Source: Nocardioides renjunii (lineage in GTDB: Bacteria > Actinomycetota > Actinomycetes > Propionibacteriales > Nocardioidaceae). Taken from it: a DNA stretch of 64,000 nt. Location: NCBI RefSeq assembly GCF_034661175.1, contig NZ_CP141058.1:3658001-3722000 (forward strand), read 5' to 3'. Below the pieces are notes generated by a model. That model did not search any database. It was given only the letters and a program-made list of their open reading frames with translations, and was not told the origin of the DNA. A program made the translations under genes and the position numbers. Below, in pieces: positions 32,906 to 40,512 of this stretch (position 1 is its first letter; every line of letters starts with the position of its first letter).

Positions 32906-33595
32906 ATGGATGCGGTGTTCTCGAGCTTCGACGAGTACCTCGCGGCGTTCGGCCTGACGATCGGGCTGTTCGTCGTCTCCGGCATCGCCTCACTGGTGTG
33001 GGGGACGATCCTCGCCGTCCTCCGGGTCGGCCCCGTCTCGGTCCTCAACAAGGCGGCAGCCGTCTACGTCGCCCTGTTCCGCAACACGCCCCTGCTGATG
33101 ATCTTCATCTTCGTCTTCATCGCGATGCCGGTGCTGGGCTACAACTTCAAGTTCGTCGAGGGCTTCGAGATCGCCGGCTGGAACGTCTCCGCCTTCTTCT
33201 TCCGCGCCTGCCTGGCGCTGACCCTCTACACCTCGGCCTTCGTCTGCGAGGCGATGCGGTCGGGCGTCAACGCCGTACCCCTCGGCCAGGCCGAGGCCGG
33301 CCGCGCGATCGGGTTCACCTTCGCGCAGTCGATGTCCCTCGTCATCCTGCCCCAGGCGGCGCGGGCCGTGATCCCGCCGATGACCAGCGTGCTGATCGCC
33401 CTGGCCAAGAACACCTCGGTGGCGGCGGCCTTCGGCCTCGCCGAGGCCACGGCCACGATGCGCGGCTTCACCAACGACAACGCCGACCAGCGGATCGGCA
33501 TCTTCCTCGCGTTCGCGATCGGCTACATCGTCGTCGTCGAGGTCATCTCGCTGTCGTCCTACCTCGTCGAGCGCAAGGTCAAGGTGGCGCGATGA
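32906..33595 (+). CDS. gluC: Glutamate ABC transporter permease
   Basis: 229-residue membrane protein of the HisM/GluC permease family with about five membrane segments. FRNTPLLMIFIFVF near residue 55 and the ATPase-contact EAA loop (SGVNAVPLGQAEAGRAIGFTFAQSMSLVILPQA) are conserved. ATG 32906; GAGGAG about 10 nt upstream. Stop overlaps the gluD start (ATGA). Confidence 0.93.
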   Translation: MDAVFSSFDEYLAAFGLTIGLFVVSGIASLVWGTILAVLRVGPVSVLNKAAAVYVALFRNTPLLMIFIFVFIAMPVLGYNFKFVEGFEIAGWNVSAFFFRACLALTLYTSAFVCEAMRSGVNAVPLGQAEAGRAIGFTFAQSMSLVILPQAARAVIPPMTSVLIALAKNTSVAAAFGLAEATATMRGFTNDNADQRIGIFLAFAIGYIVVVEVISLSSYLVERKVKVAR

Positions 33596-34449
33596 GCGCA
33601 TCGGTCCTCTTCGACGCTCCGGGCCCCCGGACGATCGCCCGGCACCGCGTCTACTCCGTCGTCAGCGTCGTGGCGCTGCTCGCGCTGGTCGCCCTCGCCT
33701 TGTGGAAGCTCTACGACGCGGGCCAGCTGGAGTACGAGCTCTGGGAGCCCTTCGTCACGCCCGACTACGTCGAGTACCTGCTCGTCGACGGCCTCCTCGA
33801 GACGCTCAAGATGGCGTTCTTCTCGATCATCTTCGCCGTCGTCTTCGGCCTGGTGTTCGGCGTGGCCAAGCTGTCCGACCGCGCCTGGGTGCGGTGGCCG
33901 GCCTGGCTCGTCGTGGAGTTCTTCCGTGCCGTGCCCGTCCTGCTGCTGATGGTGTTCGCGTTCTTCCTGCTCGCCATCGGCAACGGACCGCTGTCGTCGT
34001 TCTGGTGCGTCGTCATCGCCCTGACCCTCTACAACGGCTCCGTGCTGGCGGAGGTGTTCCGCGCCGGCGTCAACGCCGTGCCGCGCGGCCAGGCCGAGGC
34101 GGCGTACGCCATCGGCATGCGGAAGTCGCAGGTGATGAACGCCGTGCTCCTCCCGCAGGCGGTCAAGATCATGCTGCCGGCGATCATCAGCCAGATGGTG
34201 GTGGCGCTGAAGGACACCAGCCTCGGCTACTACATCCTCGCGCCGGGCCTCACGGCGGTGGCCAAGCCGATCTACCTCGAGTTCAACAACCAGGTGCCGG
34301 CCGCCATTGTGATCACGTCGCTCTACGTCGTCGTCAACCTGATCCTCACCTGGATCGCCACGCTCGTGCAGAAGCGGCTGGTGGGTGAGAAGAGCCCGCT
34401 CGAGCTGAGCCGGGTCGGCAACCTGCAGGGCGGCGACAACACGGCCTAG
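33592..34449 (+). CDS. gluD: Glutamate ABC transporter permease
   Basis: 285 residues; the second permease of the complex. An N-terminal polar and membrane segment (RVYSVVSVVALLALVALALW) precedes the BPD_transp_1 domain; FFRAVPVLLLMVFAFF and the EAA loop AGVNAVPRGQAEAAYAIGMRKSQ mark the family. ATG 33592 overlaps gluC. Longer frames reading through gluC are not genuine. The 18-bp gap to the convergent thioesterase gene has no clear terminator. Confidence 0.93.
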   Translation: MSASVLFDAPGPRTIARHRVYSVVSVVALLALVALALWKLYDAGQLEYELWEPFVTPDYVEYLLVDGLLETLKMAFFSIIFAVVFGLVFGVAKLSDRAWVRWPAWLVVEFFRAVPVLLLMVFAFFLLAIGNGPLSSFWCVVIALTLYNGSVLAEVFRAGVNAVPRGQAEAAYAIGMRKSQVMNAVLLPQAVKIMLPAIISQMVVALKDTSLGYYILAPGLTAVAKPIYLEFNNQVPAAIVITSLYVVVNLILTWIATLVQKRLVGEKSPLELSRVGNLQGGDNTA

Positions 34450-34467
34450 GAGGTCCGCGGCGCGTCG

Positions 34468-34944
34468 CTACGCTCCGCGCTTCTCGGTCACCCACAGCCG
34501 GATGGTGCCCTCGATGACGACCGTGCCGTCGGCGCGCACGCCGCGCACGCGGACGGGGAGGTCGTACCCGTCGCAGACCTCGGCGGTCCACTGCTCTGGG
34601 TCCGTCTCGGCGATGCAGGTGACGTCGGAGTCGGCCTTGGCGGTGTAGGACACCTCCATCCCCTTCGGGATCCACCGGCGCTCGCGCGGGATGCTCGCCT
34701 CGGCCATGGCGCCCATGGCGGCCTCGAGGCCGTTGCACAGGGCGATCGCGTGGAGGGTGCCGATGTGGTTGTGCACGCGGCGCCGCTTGCGGATCACCAG
34801 CTCGGCGCGGTGCGGCTCGAGCACGGTGAACCGCGGCCGGATCGAGGCGAAGTAGGGGGCCTTCTGGCTGAAGGCGAGCGAGAAGAGCCGGTCGCCCAGG
34901 GGCAGCGCGGAGGTCTTCTTCCAGAGGTCGAGGACGGCAGGCAT
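34468..34944 (-). CDS. DUF4442 hotdog-fold thioesterase-like protein
   Basis: 158 residues resembling the DUF4442/PaaI-like hotdog family. HNHIGTLHAIALCNGLEAAMG (near residue 58) holds the central helix and the Asn/His expected at the acyl-CoA pocket; WIPKGMEVSYTAKADSDVTC follows as the next strands. ATG 34944. Likely hydrolyses or binds an acyl-CoA; substrate unknown. Convergent with gluD. Confidence 0.8.
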   Translation of the reverse strand: MPAVLDLWKKTSALPLGDRLFSLAFSQKAPYFASIRPRFTVLEPHRAELVIRKRRRVHNHIGTLHAIALCNGLEAAMGAMAEASIPRERRWIPKGMEVSYTAKADSDVTCIAETDPEQWTAEVCDGYDLPVRVRGVRADGTVVIEGTIRLWVTEKRGA

Positions 34945-34976
34945 GGCGTCACATTACCAGTCGGTAACTTCGGCGA

Positions 34977-35357
34977 TCAGGACGTCGCCGCCAGCACCTC
35001 GACCCGGTTGCCGTGGGCGTCGGAGGTGTGCAGGCGCACGTGCCCCGGGAAGGAGTCGCGCTGGCTCTCGTCCACCCCGAACCCGAGGCCGCGCAGCCGG
35101 TCGGCCACCTCGTCGAGGTCCGCGACCACGAACGCCGGGTGCGCCTTGCGCGCCGGGGTGAAGGGCTCCTCGACACCCACGTGCAGCTCGGCGGTGACGG
35201 CGCCGGCGTCGTCGTACGCCCTGAACCAGCAGCCGCCGCGCGCCGCCAGGTCGGCCGGCTTGTCCACCTCCGTCATCCCGAGGCCCTCGGCCCAGAAGCG
35301 GCGGGCGTCGTCCTCGCCCCCGGCCGGGCAGGCGACCTGCACGTGGTGCAGGCGCAT
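34977..35357 (-). CDS. VOC family (glyoxalase-like) protein
   Basis: 126-residue single-repeat vicinal oxygen chelate protein. LHHVQVACPAGGEDDARRFW is the first beta-alpha unit with the metal His; Glu in TAELHVGV and Glu in NRVEVLA are possible further ligands. Its ATG (35357) overlaps the methyltransferase stop (ATGA), so it is the second gene of that operon. Substrate unknown; members include lyases, dioxygenases and resistance proteins. Confidence 0.85.
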   Translation of the reverse strand: MRLHHVQVACPAGGEDDARRFWAEGLGMTEVDKPADLAARGGCWFRAYDDAGAVTAELHVGVEEPFTPARKAHPAFVVADLDEVADRLRGLGFGVDESQRDSFPGHVRLHTSDAHGNRVEVLAATS

Positions 35358-36166
35358 CAGACCCCGACCGCCGTGGTCGTCGCGGGCTTGCGCGCCACCA
35401 CGAAGATGCGCCGGAACGGCAGGACGACGCGTCCGGACGCGTCGGCGGGGTAGGCCTCGCGCAGCAGCGCACGGAACTCCTCCTCGAAGAGCGGGCGCAG
35501 GTCGTCGGGCAGCGCCTGGAGGGTCGGCCGCGCGCCGGTGCCGGACACCCACGTGAACACCGGGTCGGGCCCGGTCAGGACGTGGAGGTACGTCGTCTCC
35601 CACGCGTCGACCTCGCAGCCGAGGTCGAGGAGCAGGCGGGCGTAGTCGTGCGAGCTGTGGCTGGTCGGCACGCGGGCGCCGCGGACGTGCTCGGCGTACG
35701 GCGCCTGGCCGGCGAGGTCGGTGCGGATCGTGTGGCTCGGCTCGTCGAAGTTGCCGGGGACCTGGAAGGCGAACCAGCCGCCGGGCGCGACCCGGTCGAC
35801 CAGCCCGGGCAGCAGCTCGAAGTGCTCGGGCACCCACTGCAGCGTCGCGTTGGAGACGAGGACGTCGACGGGCGCCCGCAGCGCCGCGGGGTCCGGCCGC
35901 GCCCAGTCGCGCAGGTCGCCGACCTCCCAGGTGACGCCCTCGACCTCGCGCGCCGCGGCGATCATCTCGGGACTGCTGTCGATGCCGACGACCGACGCAC
36001 CCGACCACCGGTCGGCCAGCAGGGCGGTGAGGTTGCCGGGCCCGCAGCCGAGGTCGACCACCACGTGCGGCGTCTCGGCGGGGACCCGCGCGAGCAGGTC
36101 GACGAACGGCCGGCCGCGCTCGTCGGCGTAGGCCAGGTAGCGGTCGGGGTCCCAGCTGTCGCTCAT
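35357..36166 (-). CDS. tam: Trans-aconitate 2-methyltransferase-like SAM methyltransferase
   Basis: 269 residues. Motif I VVDLGCGPGNLT near residue 36, acidic VGIDSSPEM near 60 and VSNATLQWVPEH near 105 match trans-aconitate methyltransferase (Tam), as does the start DSWDPDRYLAYADERGRPF. Tam methylates trans-aconitate to relieve inhibition of aconitase. ATG 36166. Divergent from a MarR gene with two operator-like repeats and a long inverted repeat in the 195-bp gap, so MarR may control it. Confidence 0.88.
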   Translation of the reverse strand: MSDSWDPDRYLAYADERGRPFVDLLARVPAETPHVVVDLGCGPGNLTALLADRWSGASVVGIDSSPEMIAAAREVEGVTWEVGDLRDWARPDPAALRAPVDVLVSNATLQWVPEHFELLPGLVDRVAPGGWFAFQVPGNFDEPSHTIRTDLAGQAPYAEHVRGARVPTSHSSHDYARLLLDLGCEVDAWETTYLHVLTGPDPVFTWVSGTGARPTLQALPDDLRPLFEEEFRALLREAYPADASGRVVLPFRRIFVVARKPATTTAVGV

Positions 36167-36204
36167 GTCGGCTCCTTCGCTGCAGGGGGTGTGCCAGTGC
36201 TCCG

Positions 36205-36273
36205 GGGGGTAGTCCAGTGGGCTTCGGCTGCGGATCGGTCCCCCGAGCCACCAATTCTCACTGGACTACCCCC
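36205..36273. repeat. Long inverted repeat upstream of the MarR gene
   Basis: GGGGGTAGTCCAGTG (36205-36219) and CACTGGACTACCCCC (36259-36273) are perfect 15-bp arms around 39 nt that also contain weak internal pairing (GGCTTCGG with CCGAGCC). It is unrelated in sequence to the 78-bp elements. Possible roles are a terminator-like structure, a REP-type repeat or a protein-binding site. Confidence 0.8.
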
Positions 36274-36280
36274 ACGAGTG

Positions 36281-36294
36281 TCTTGACGTCGAGA
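36281..36294. promoter_or_regulatory. Probable MarR operator 1
   Basis: TCTTGACGTCGAGA, a near-perfect 14-bp palindrome, similar to site 2 (36320-36333). Centre-to-centre distance is 39 bp, close to four helical turns. Confidence 0.55.
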
Positions 36295-36319
36295 TACACC
36301 TCACCCTCCGGGACATCTC

Positions 36320-36333
36320 TCTCGATGTCAAGA
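36320..36333. promoter_or_regulatory. Probable MarR operator 2
   Basis: TCTCGATGTCAAGA, an inverted near-copy of site 1. It lies about where a -35 box would be for CAGGAT (36350-36355), which is 6 nt before the marR ATG, so bound protein should block marR transcription. Confidence 0.55.
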
Positions 36334-36361
36334 TTCTCGACCGATCTGGCAGGATGGCGCC

Positions 36362-36847
36362 ATGCGCGACGAGGTGGACGACCTGGTCGAGGCCTGGGGC
36401 CGCGAACGCGGGGACCTCGACCTCGCGCCCGTCGAGGTGTTCTCGCGCATCAGCCGCCTGGCCCGCCACCTCGACCTCGCTCGGCGCGACGCCTTCACGG
36501 CCCACGGCATCGAGTCGTGGGAGTTCGACGTGCTGGCCGCCCTCCGTCGGGCCGGGGAGCCCTACGAGCTCTCCCCCGGCCGGCTCCTGCGCGAGACGCT
36601 CGTGACCAGCGGCACCATGACCAACCGCGTCGACCGGCTCACCGGGCGTGGGCTCGTCGAGCGGCTGCCCGACCCGCACGACCGGCGCGGCGTGCTGGTC
36701 CGGCTCACCGCGGAGGGCAAGGCCGCGGTCGACGGCGCCTTCGAGGCACTGCTGGCCGCCGAGGCCGACCTGCTCGCCGACCTGCCCGACAAGGAGCGCA
36801 CCAGGCTGGCCGCCCTCCTGCGCTCGCTGCTCGCGCCGTTCAGCTGA
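36362..36847 (+). CDS. MarR family transcriptional regulator
   Basis: 161-residue winged-helix dimer. The wing and recognition region is SGTMTNRVDRLTGRGLVERLPDPHDRRGVLVRLT (residues about 80-113), a textbook MarR core with Asp-x-Arg-Arg of the wing. N-terminal helices FSRISRLARHLDLARRDAF form the dimer interface. ATG at 36362 has no ribosome site and CAGGAT lies 6 nt upstream, so a leaderless message is likely. Two palindromic sites upstream suggest autorepression and control of the divergent tam-VOC operon. Confidence 0.92.
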   Translation: MRDEVDDLVEAWGRERGDLDLAPVEVFSRISRLARHLDLARRDAFTAHGIESWEFDVLAALRRAGEPYELSPGRLLRETLVTSGTMTNRVDRLTGRGLVERLPDPHDRRGVLVRLTAEGKAAVDGAFEALLAAEADLLADLPDKERTRLAALLRSLLAPFS

Positions 36848-36872
36848 CCCGCGCGCCATCCGGTTCCGGTCG

Positions 36873-37538
36873 TCAGCGCCCGCCGGGCCGCACCAGCCCG
36901 TGGTCGAACGCCCACACCACGGCCGCGGCCCGGTCGCGGAGGTCGAGCTTGGCGAAGACGTGGCCGATGTGGGTCTTCACGGTGCCCTCCCCCAGCACGA
37001 GCCGCTCGGCGATCTCGGTGTTGCTCAGGCCCGCGCCGACCAGCGCGAGCACCTCGCGCTCGCGCGGGGTCAGCACGTCCGCCTCGGGAGCGGGCGCGGC
37101 CGCGGGAGCGCCGTCGCGGTAGGCCCGCAGCACGCGGGCGGTCACGGCCGGGTCGAGCCAGGCGCCTCCCCCGGCGACCTCCCGCACGGCGCGCTGCAGG
37201 TCCTCGGCGGGCACCCCCTTGAGCAGGAAGCCCGCCGCACCGGCCCGGAGCGCCCCGGCCAGCACCTCCTCGTCCTCGAACGTCGTCAGGACCAGCACCG
37301 GCGGCGCACCCGGCTCCTCCCGCAGCCGCCGGGTGGCGGTGACGCCGTCCACGCCGGGCATCCGCACGTCCATCAGCACGACGTCGGGGCGGGTCGTGGC
37401 GACGGCCTCGACGACGCCGGCGCCGTCGGTCAGCTCGCCGACGATCTCGAAGCCGAACCGCGACCGCAGGATGCCGCGCAGCCCCGTCCGGATCAGCTCC
37501 TGGTCGTCCACGAGCAGCACGCGCACGACGTCGCTCAT
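36873..37538 (-). CDS. NarL/LuxR-type response regulator
   Basis: 221 residues. Receiver domain with DD (VLLVDDQEL, residues 9-16), phospho-acceptor Asp in VVLMDVRMPG (near 55), Thr/Lys positions in VLTTF and LLKGVP; C-terminal LuxR helix-turn-helix LTPREREVLALVGAGLSNTEIAERLVLGEGTVKTHIGHVF. Its ATG overlaps the histidine kinase stop (ATGA), so it forms a two-component pair. The ABC-2 exporter genes upstream of the kinase are the probable target, as in DesK/LiaS-like systems linked to drug or lipid export. Confidence 0.94.
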   Translation of the reverse strand: MSDVVRVLLVDDQELIRTGLRGILRSRFGFEIVGELTDGAGVVEAVATTRPDVVLMDVRMPGVDGVTATRRLREEPGAPPVLVLTTFEDEEVLAGALRAGAAGFLLKGVPAEDLQRAVREVAGGGAWLDPAVTARVLRAYRDGAPAAAPAPEADVLTPREREVLALVGAGLSNTEIAERLVLGEGTVKTHIGHVFAKLDLRDRAAAVVWAFDHGLVRPGGR

Positions 37539-38611
37539 CCGGGCAGCACCGCCTCGACGCGCCAGCCGGTGCCGGCAGGCCCGGCCGCGAGCCGGCCGCC
37601 CACCGCCTCGGCGCGCTCGCGCATGCTCGCCAGCCCCACCCCGTCCGGCGTACGCCGCCCCGGCGGGCCGTCGCTGTCGACCGTCAGCCGCGTGGCGTCG
37701 CCCTCGACGCGGAGCTCGACCTCGGTCCGGGCGCCGGGCGCGTGGCGCACCGCGTTGGTGAGTGCCTCCTGCGCGATGCGGTAGGTCGCCAGCGAGGCGG
37801 TCGCGTGCAGGGCACCCGGGTCGCCGACCACCCGCAGCGACACCGGCGCGCCGGCTCGGCGGTAGGACTCGACGAGCTCCGAGAGGTCACCGGCACCGGG
37901 CAGCGGCGCGGCGTCGGCGGGTCCCGAGCGCATGAGGCCGACGGACGCGCGTACCTCCTCGAGGCTCCGGCGGGCCAGCCGCTCGGCCTCCTCCAGGGAC
38001 GCCCGGGCCTCCGCCGGCTCCTCGTCCATGGCGAGCCGGGCGCTGCTGACGTGCAGCAGCGAGACGGTCAGGGCGTGCCCGATGACGTCGTGCATCTCGG
38101 CCGCGATCCGGTTGCGCTCCTCGGCACGGGTACGGTCCGCCAGCCCGGCCTGTGCCTCGCGCAGCTGGTCGAGCAGCACCCGCTGCCGACGCGCGAAGAT
38201 GCAGGCGACGGCGGTGAAGGCCGTGCCTGCGATCCACGCCCCCCACCCCGACTCGTCGCTGTAGACGAGCCACTGGCCGACGAAGCCGAGCATCAGCACA
38301 CCGCCGAAGGTCAGCGCGATCGCGGCCGGGGCGGCGAACGCGCACCAGCCCACCAGGACGCAGATGGTGAACCAGCCGAGGTTGGCGGGATGGTCGTGGC
38401 ACACGACGGCCACGCCGGCGGCCGCCACCGAGAGGCCCAGGGCGAGCGTCCAGCCGCTCGCCGCGCGGACGGCCAGCGCGACCGTGACCAGGATGGCCAC
38501 GGTCGCTCCGGCGAGCGCGACGGCGGGACGCTGCGAGCTCAGGATGGCGCCGATGACGACGAGCACCGTGACGACCAGCGGCGCCGCTCGCCGCGCCGCC
38601 TCGTCCATCAC
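37535..38611 (-). CDS. DesK-type sensor histidine kinase
   Basis: 358 residues. Five or six membrane segments in residues 1-135 with no large external domain, a coiled segment (LLDQLREAQAGLADRTRAEERNRIAAE), the HisKA_3 phospho-acceptor MHDVIGHALTVSLLH (near residue 170) and the HATPase domain (LTNAVRHAPG N-box, GVGLASMRERAEAVGG G-box). GTG at 38611 is directly followed by ATG 38608, either of which could start it. The membrane-only sensor suggests detection of envelope stress or lipid-soluble compounds. Confidence 0.92.
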   Translation of the reverse strand: MMDEAARRAAPLVVTVLVVIGAILSSQRPAVALAGATVAILVTVALAVRAASGWTLALGLSVAAAGVAVVCHDHPANLGWFTICVLVGWCAFAAPAAIALTFGGVLMLGFVGQWLVYSDESGWGAWIAGTAFTAVACIFARRQRVLLDQLREAQAGLADRTRAEERNRIAAEMHDVIGHALTVSLLHVSSARLAMDEEPAEARASLEEAERLARRSLEEVRASVGLMRSGPADAAPLPGAGDLSELVESYRRAGAPVSLRVVGDPGALHATASLATYRIAQEALTNAVRHAPGARTEVELRVEGDATRLTVDSDGPPGRRTPDGVGLASMRERAEAVGGRLAAGPAGTGWRVEAVLPG

Positions 38612-38650
38612 GGGCGGGCCCCGACGTGCGTCATGGCGTCGACCCTACGG

Positions 38651-39448
38651 TCACAGCGCCGTACGTCGCGCGGCGAGCGCCGTGGTGACCAGGGCGAGCC
38701 CCACCACGACGGCGAGCGTGCCGGTCGCGTTGCCGAGGCCGAGCCACGGCTGGCGGATCGCCTCGTTGGCCAGGGCCAGCGGCAGCCAGTCCGACAGCGA
38801 GCGCAGCGCCGGGCTCATCACCGCCGGCGGCGGACCGCCCACGCCGAGCAGGAAGGAGGGGAAGAACAGCAGCAGGCCGATCGCCTGCGCGGCGCGGGCC
38901 GAGGGCAGCAGGGTCCCGAGCAGCACGCCGAGGCTGACGAAGGCCACCGACCCGGCCAGCACCCCGAGCGCCGCCCGCACCGGCTGCTCGACGTCCGGCA
39001 CGCCGTACACGGGTGCCGCGACGGCCAGCAGCAGCGCGCCGGCGACGGCGATCGCGACGAGCCCGACGACGAGCTGGGCCAGCGCGAAGGACCACCGGGG
39101 GAAGCCAGAGGCGGCCAGGCGGCGCAGCACGCCGCGCTCGCGGTAGGAGGCGATGTGGACCGGCAGCATGATGAGCCCGGTCGCGCCGATGACGACGGTG
39201 AGGTACGACGCGACGTACCAGTGCGACGGGTTGACCGGGAAGGCGTCGTCGGGCTCGGTGCCGAACGAGCCGCCGATGATCAGCATCGTCACCACCGGGA
39301 AGACGAGCACGAAGGTGAGGGTCATCGGGTCGCGCAGCAGGAGCCGGAGCTCCGCGGTCACCAGGCGCCGGGTCGCCGAGCGGTGCCGGCGGGCCGGTGC
39401 GGCAGCGGCGGCGGGCGGGGCGTCGTGGGCAAGGGTGGGCGTGGACAT
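38651..39448 (-). CDS. ABC-2 type exporter permease
   Basis: 265 residues with six membrane segments of the ABC2_membrane fold: LVTAELRLLLRDPMTLTFVLVFPVVTML at the N terminus, RERGVLRRLAASG coupling helix near residue 113. ATG 39448 overlaps the ATPase stop (ATGA). Pairs with the ATPase upstream and is probably regulated by the adjacent two-component system. Substrate unknown; antibiotic or lipid export is common for this layout. Confidence 0.9.
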   Translation of the reverse strand: MSTPTLAHDAPPAAAAAPARRHRSATRRLVTAELRLLLRDPMTLTFVLVFPVVTMLIIGGSFGTEPDDAFPVNPSHWYVASYLTVVIGATGLIMLPVHIASYRERGVLRRLAASGFPRWSFALAQLVVGLVAIAVAGALLLAVAAPVYGVPDVEQPVRAALGVLAGSVAFVSLGVLLGTLLPSARAAQAIGLLLFFPSFLLGVGGPPPAVMSPALRSLSDWLPLALANEAIRQPWLGLGNATGTLAVVVGLALVTTALAARRTAL

Positions 39449-40419
39449 CAGGCGGCTCCGGTGAGGTCGTGGGGTGCATCGAGGCGGGCATCGACGGGGG
39501 GATCGACGGGGGCATCGAGGAGGGCGAGCAGGGCGGTCTCGAGGTCGGGGACCTCGACCCGCAGGTCGTCGGGGACCCGGCCCCGGCCGAGCAGCCACGC
39601 CCCGGTGTGGGCGATCACGGCCCGGTCGCCGTGCACGGTGACCTGGTCGCCGTGGCGCGCAACGGCCGTGACGCCGGGGAGCGCCCGCAGCGTCGCCATC
39701 GCGTCGGCGGCCGTGCCGGCGGGCAGCGCGAACCGCACCGTGGCCCAGCTCGCGTGCCGCGCCACCAGCTCGGCGGGCGTGCCGGCGTCGAGGACCTGGC
39801 CCGCACGCATGGCGACGACGCGCTCGCACAGCTCCTCGGCCTCGTCGAGCTCGTGGGTCACCAGCAGCACCGTGGTGCCCGCGTCGCGCAGCTGCGACAC
39901 GGCGCTCCAGACCTCCCGGCGGGCGGCCGGGTCGAGACCCTGGGTCAGCTCGTCGAGGATGAGGAGCCGCGGCTGGTTGAGCAGGGCCAGCACGAGGAAG
40001 AGTCGCTGTCGCTCGCCGCCGCTCATGGTGCCGAAGGCGTAGCGGCGGCGGTGGCCGAGGCCGAACCGCTCGAGGAGGGCGTCGCCGTCGCGTGCGCGAC
40101 GGCCGGAGAACAGCTCGACGGCCTCGGCGACGCGCAGGCGGTCGGGAAGCCCGGAGCTCTGCAGCTGGCTGCCGATCAGCGGGCGCAGCGTGCCGGCGTC
40201 CCGGACCGGGTCGAGCCCGAGCACCCGGATGGTGCCGCCGTCGGGGCGGCGCAGGCCCTGGATGCACTCGACGGCCGTGGTCTTGCCGGCGCCGTTGGCG
40301 CCGATCAGCCCGACCACCTCGCCGGGGCGGACGTCGAGGTCGAGGTGGTCGACGACGACCCGGCCGTCGTAGGACTTGGTGAGGCCGCGCACGGCGACCA
40401 CGGGATCGGTGGAGGTCAT
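39448..40419 (-). CDS. ABC-2 type exporter ATP-binding protein
   Basis: 323 residues. Walker A GANGAGKTT near residue 40, Q-loop GSQLQSSGLPDRL near 83, signature MSGGERQRL near 130, Walker B LLILDELTQGLDP near 150 (DEL instead of the usual DEP), switch LVTHELDEAEEL near 184. A C-terminal domain of about 100 residues follows (MATLRALPGV ... VEVPDLETALLALL), as in drug-export ATPases. ATG 40419. Confidence 0.92.
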   Translation of the reverse strand: MTSTDPVVAVRGLTKSYDGRVVVDHLDLDVRPGEVVGLIGANGAGKTTAVECIQGLRRPDGGTIRVLGLDPVRDAGTLRPLIGSQLQSSGLPDRLRVAEAVELFSGRRARDGDALLERFGLGHRRRYAFGTMSGGERQRLFLVLALLNQPRLLILDELTQGLDPAARREVWSAVSQLRDAGTTVLLVTHELDEAEELCERVVAMRAGQVLDAGTPAELVARHASWATVRFALPAGTAADAMATLRALPGVTAVARHGDQVTVHGDRAVIAHTGAWLLGRGRVPDDLRVEVPDLETALLALLDAPVDPPVDARLDAPHDLTGAA

Positions 40420-40512
40420 GCCCCCATGCTTCGCGTCCCGCCGCCCGGACGCATCGGCCCACGGACAGATCTGCGTCTCTGCCCGGGGGTGGAGACGGAC
40501 CGGCGTCGGCCC

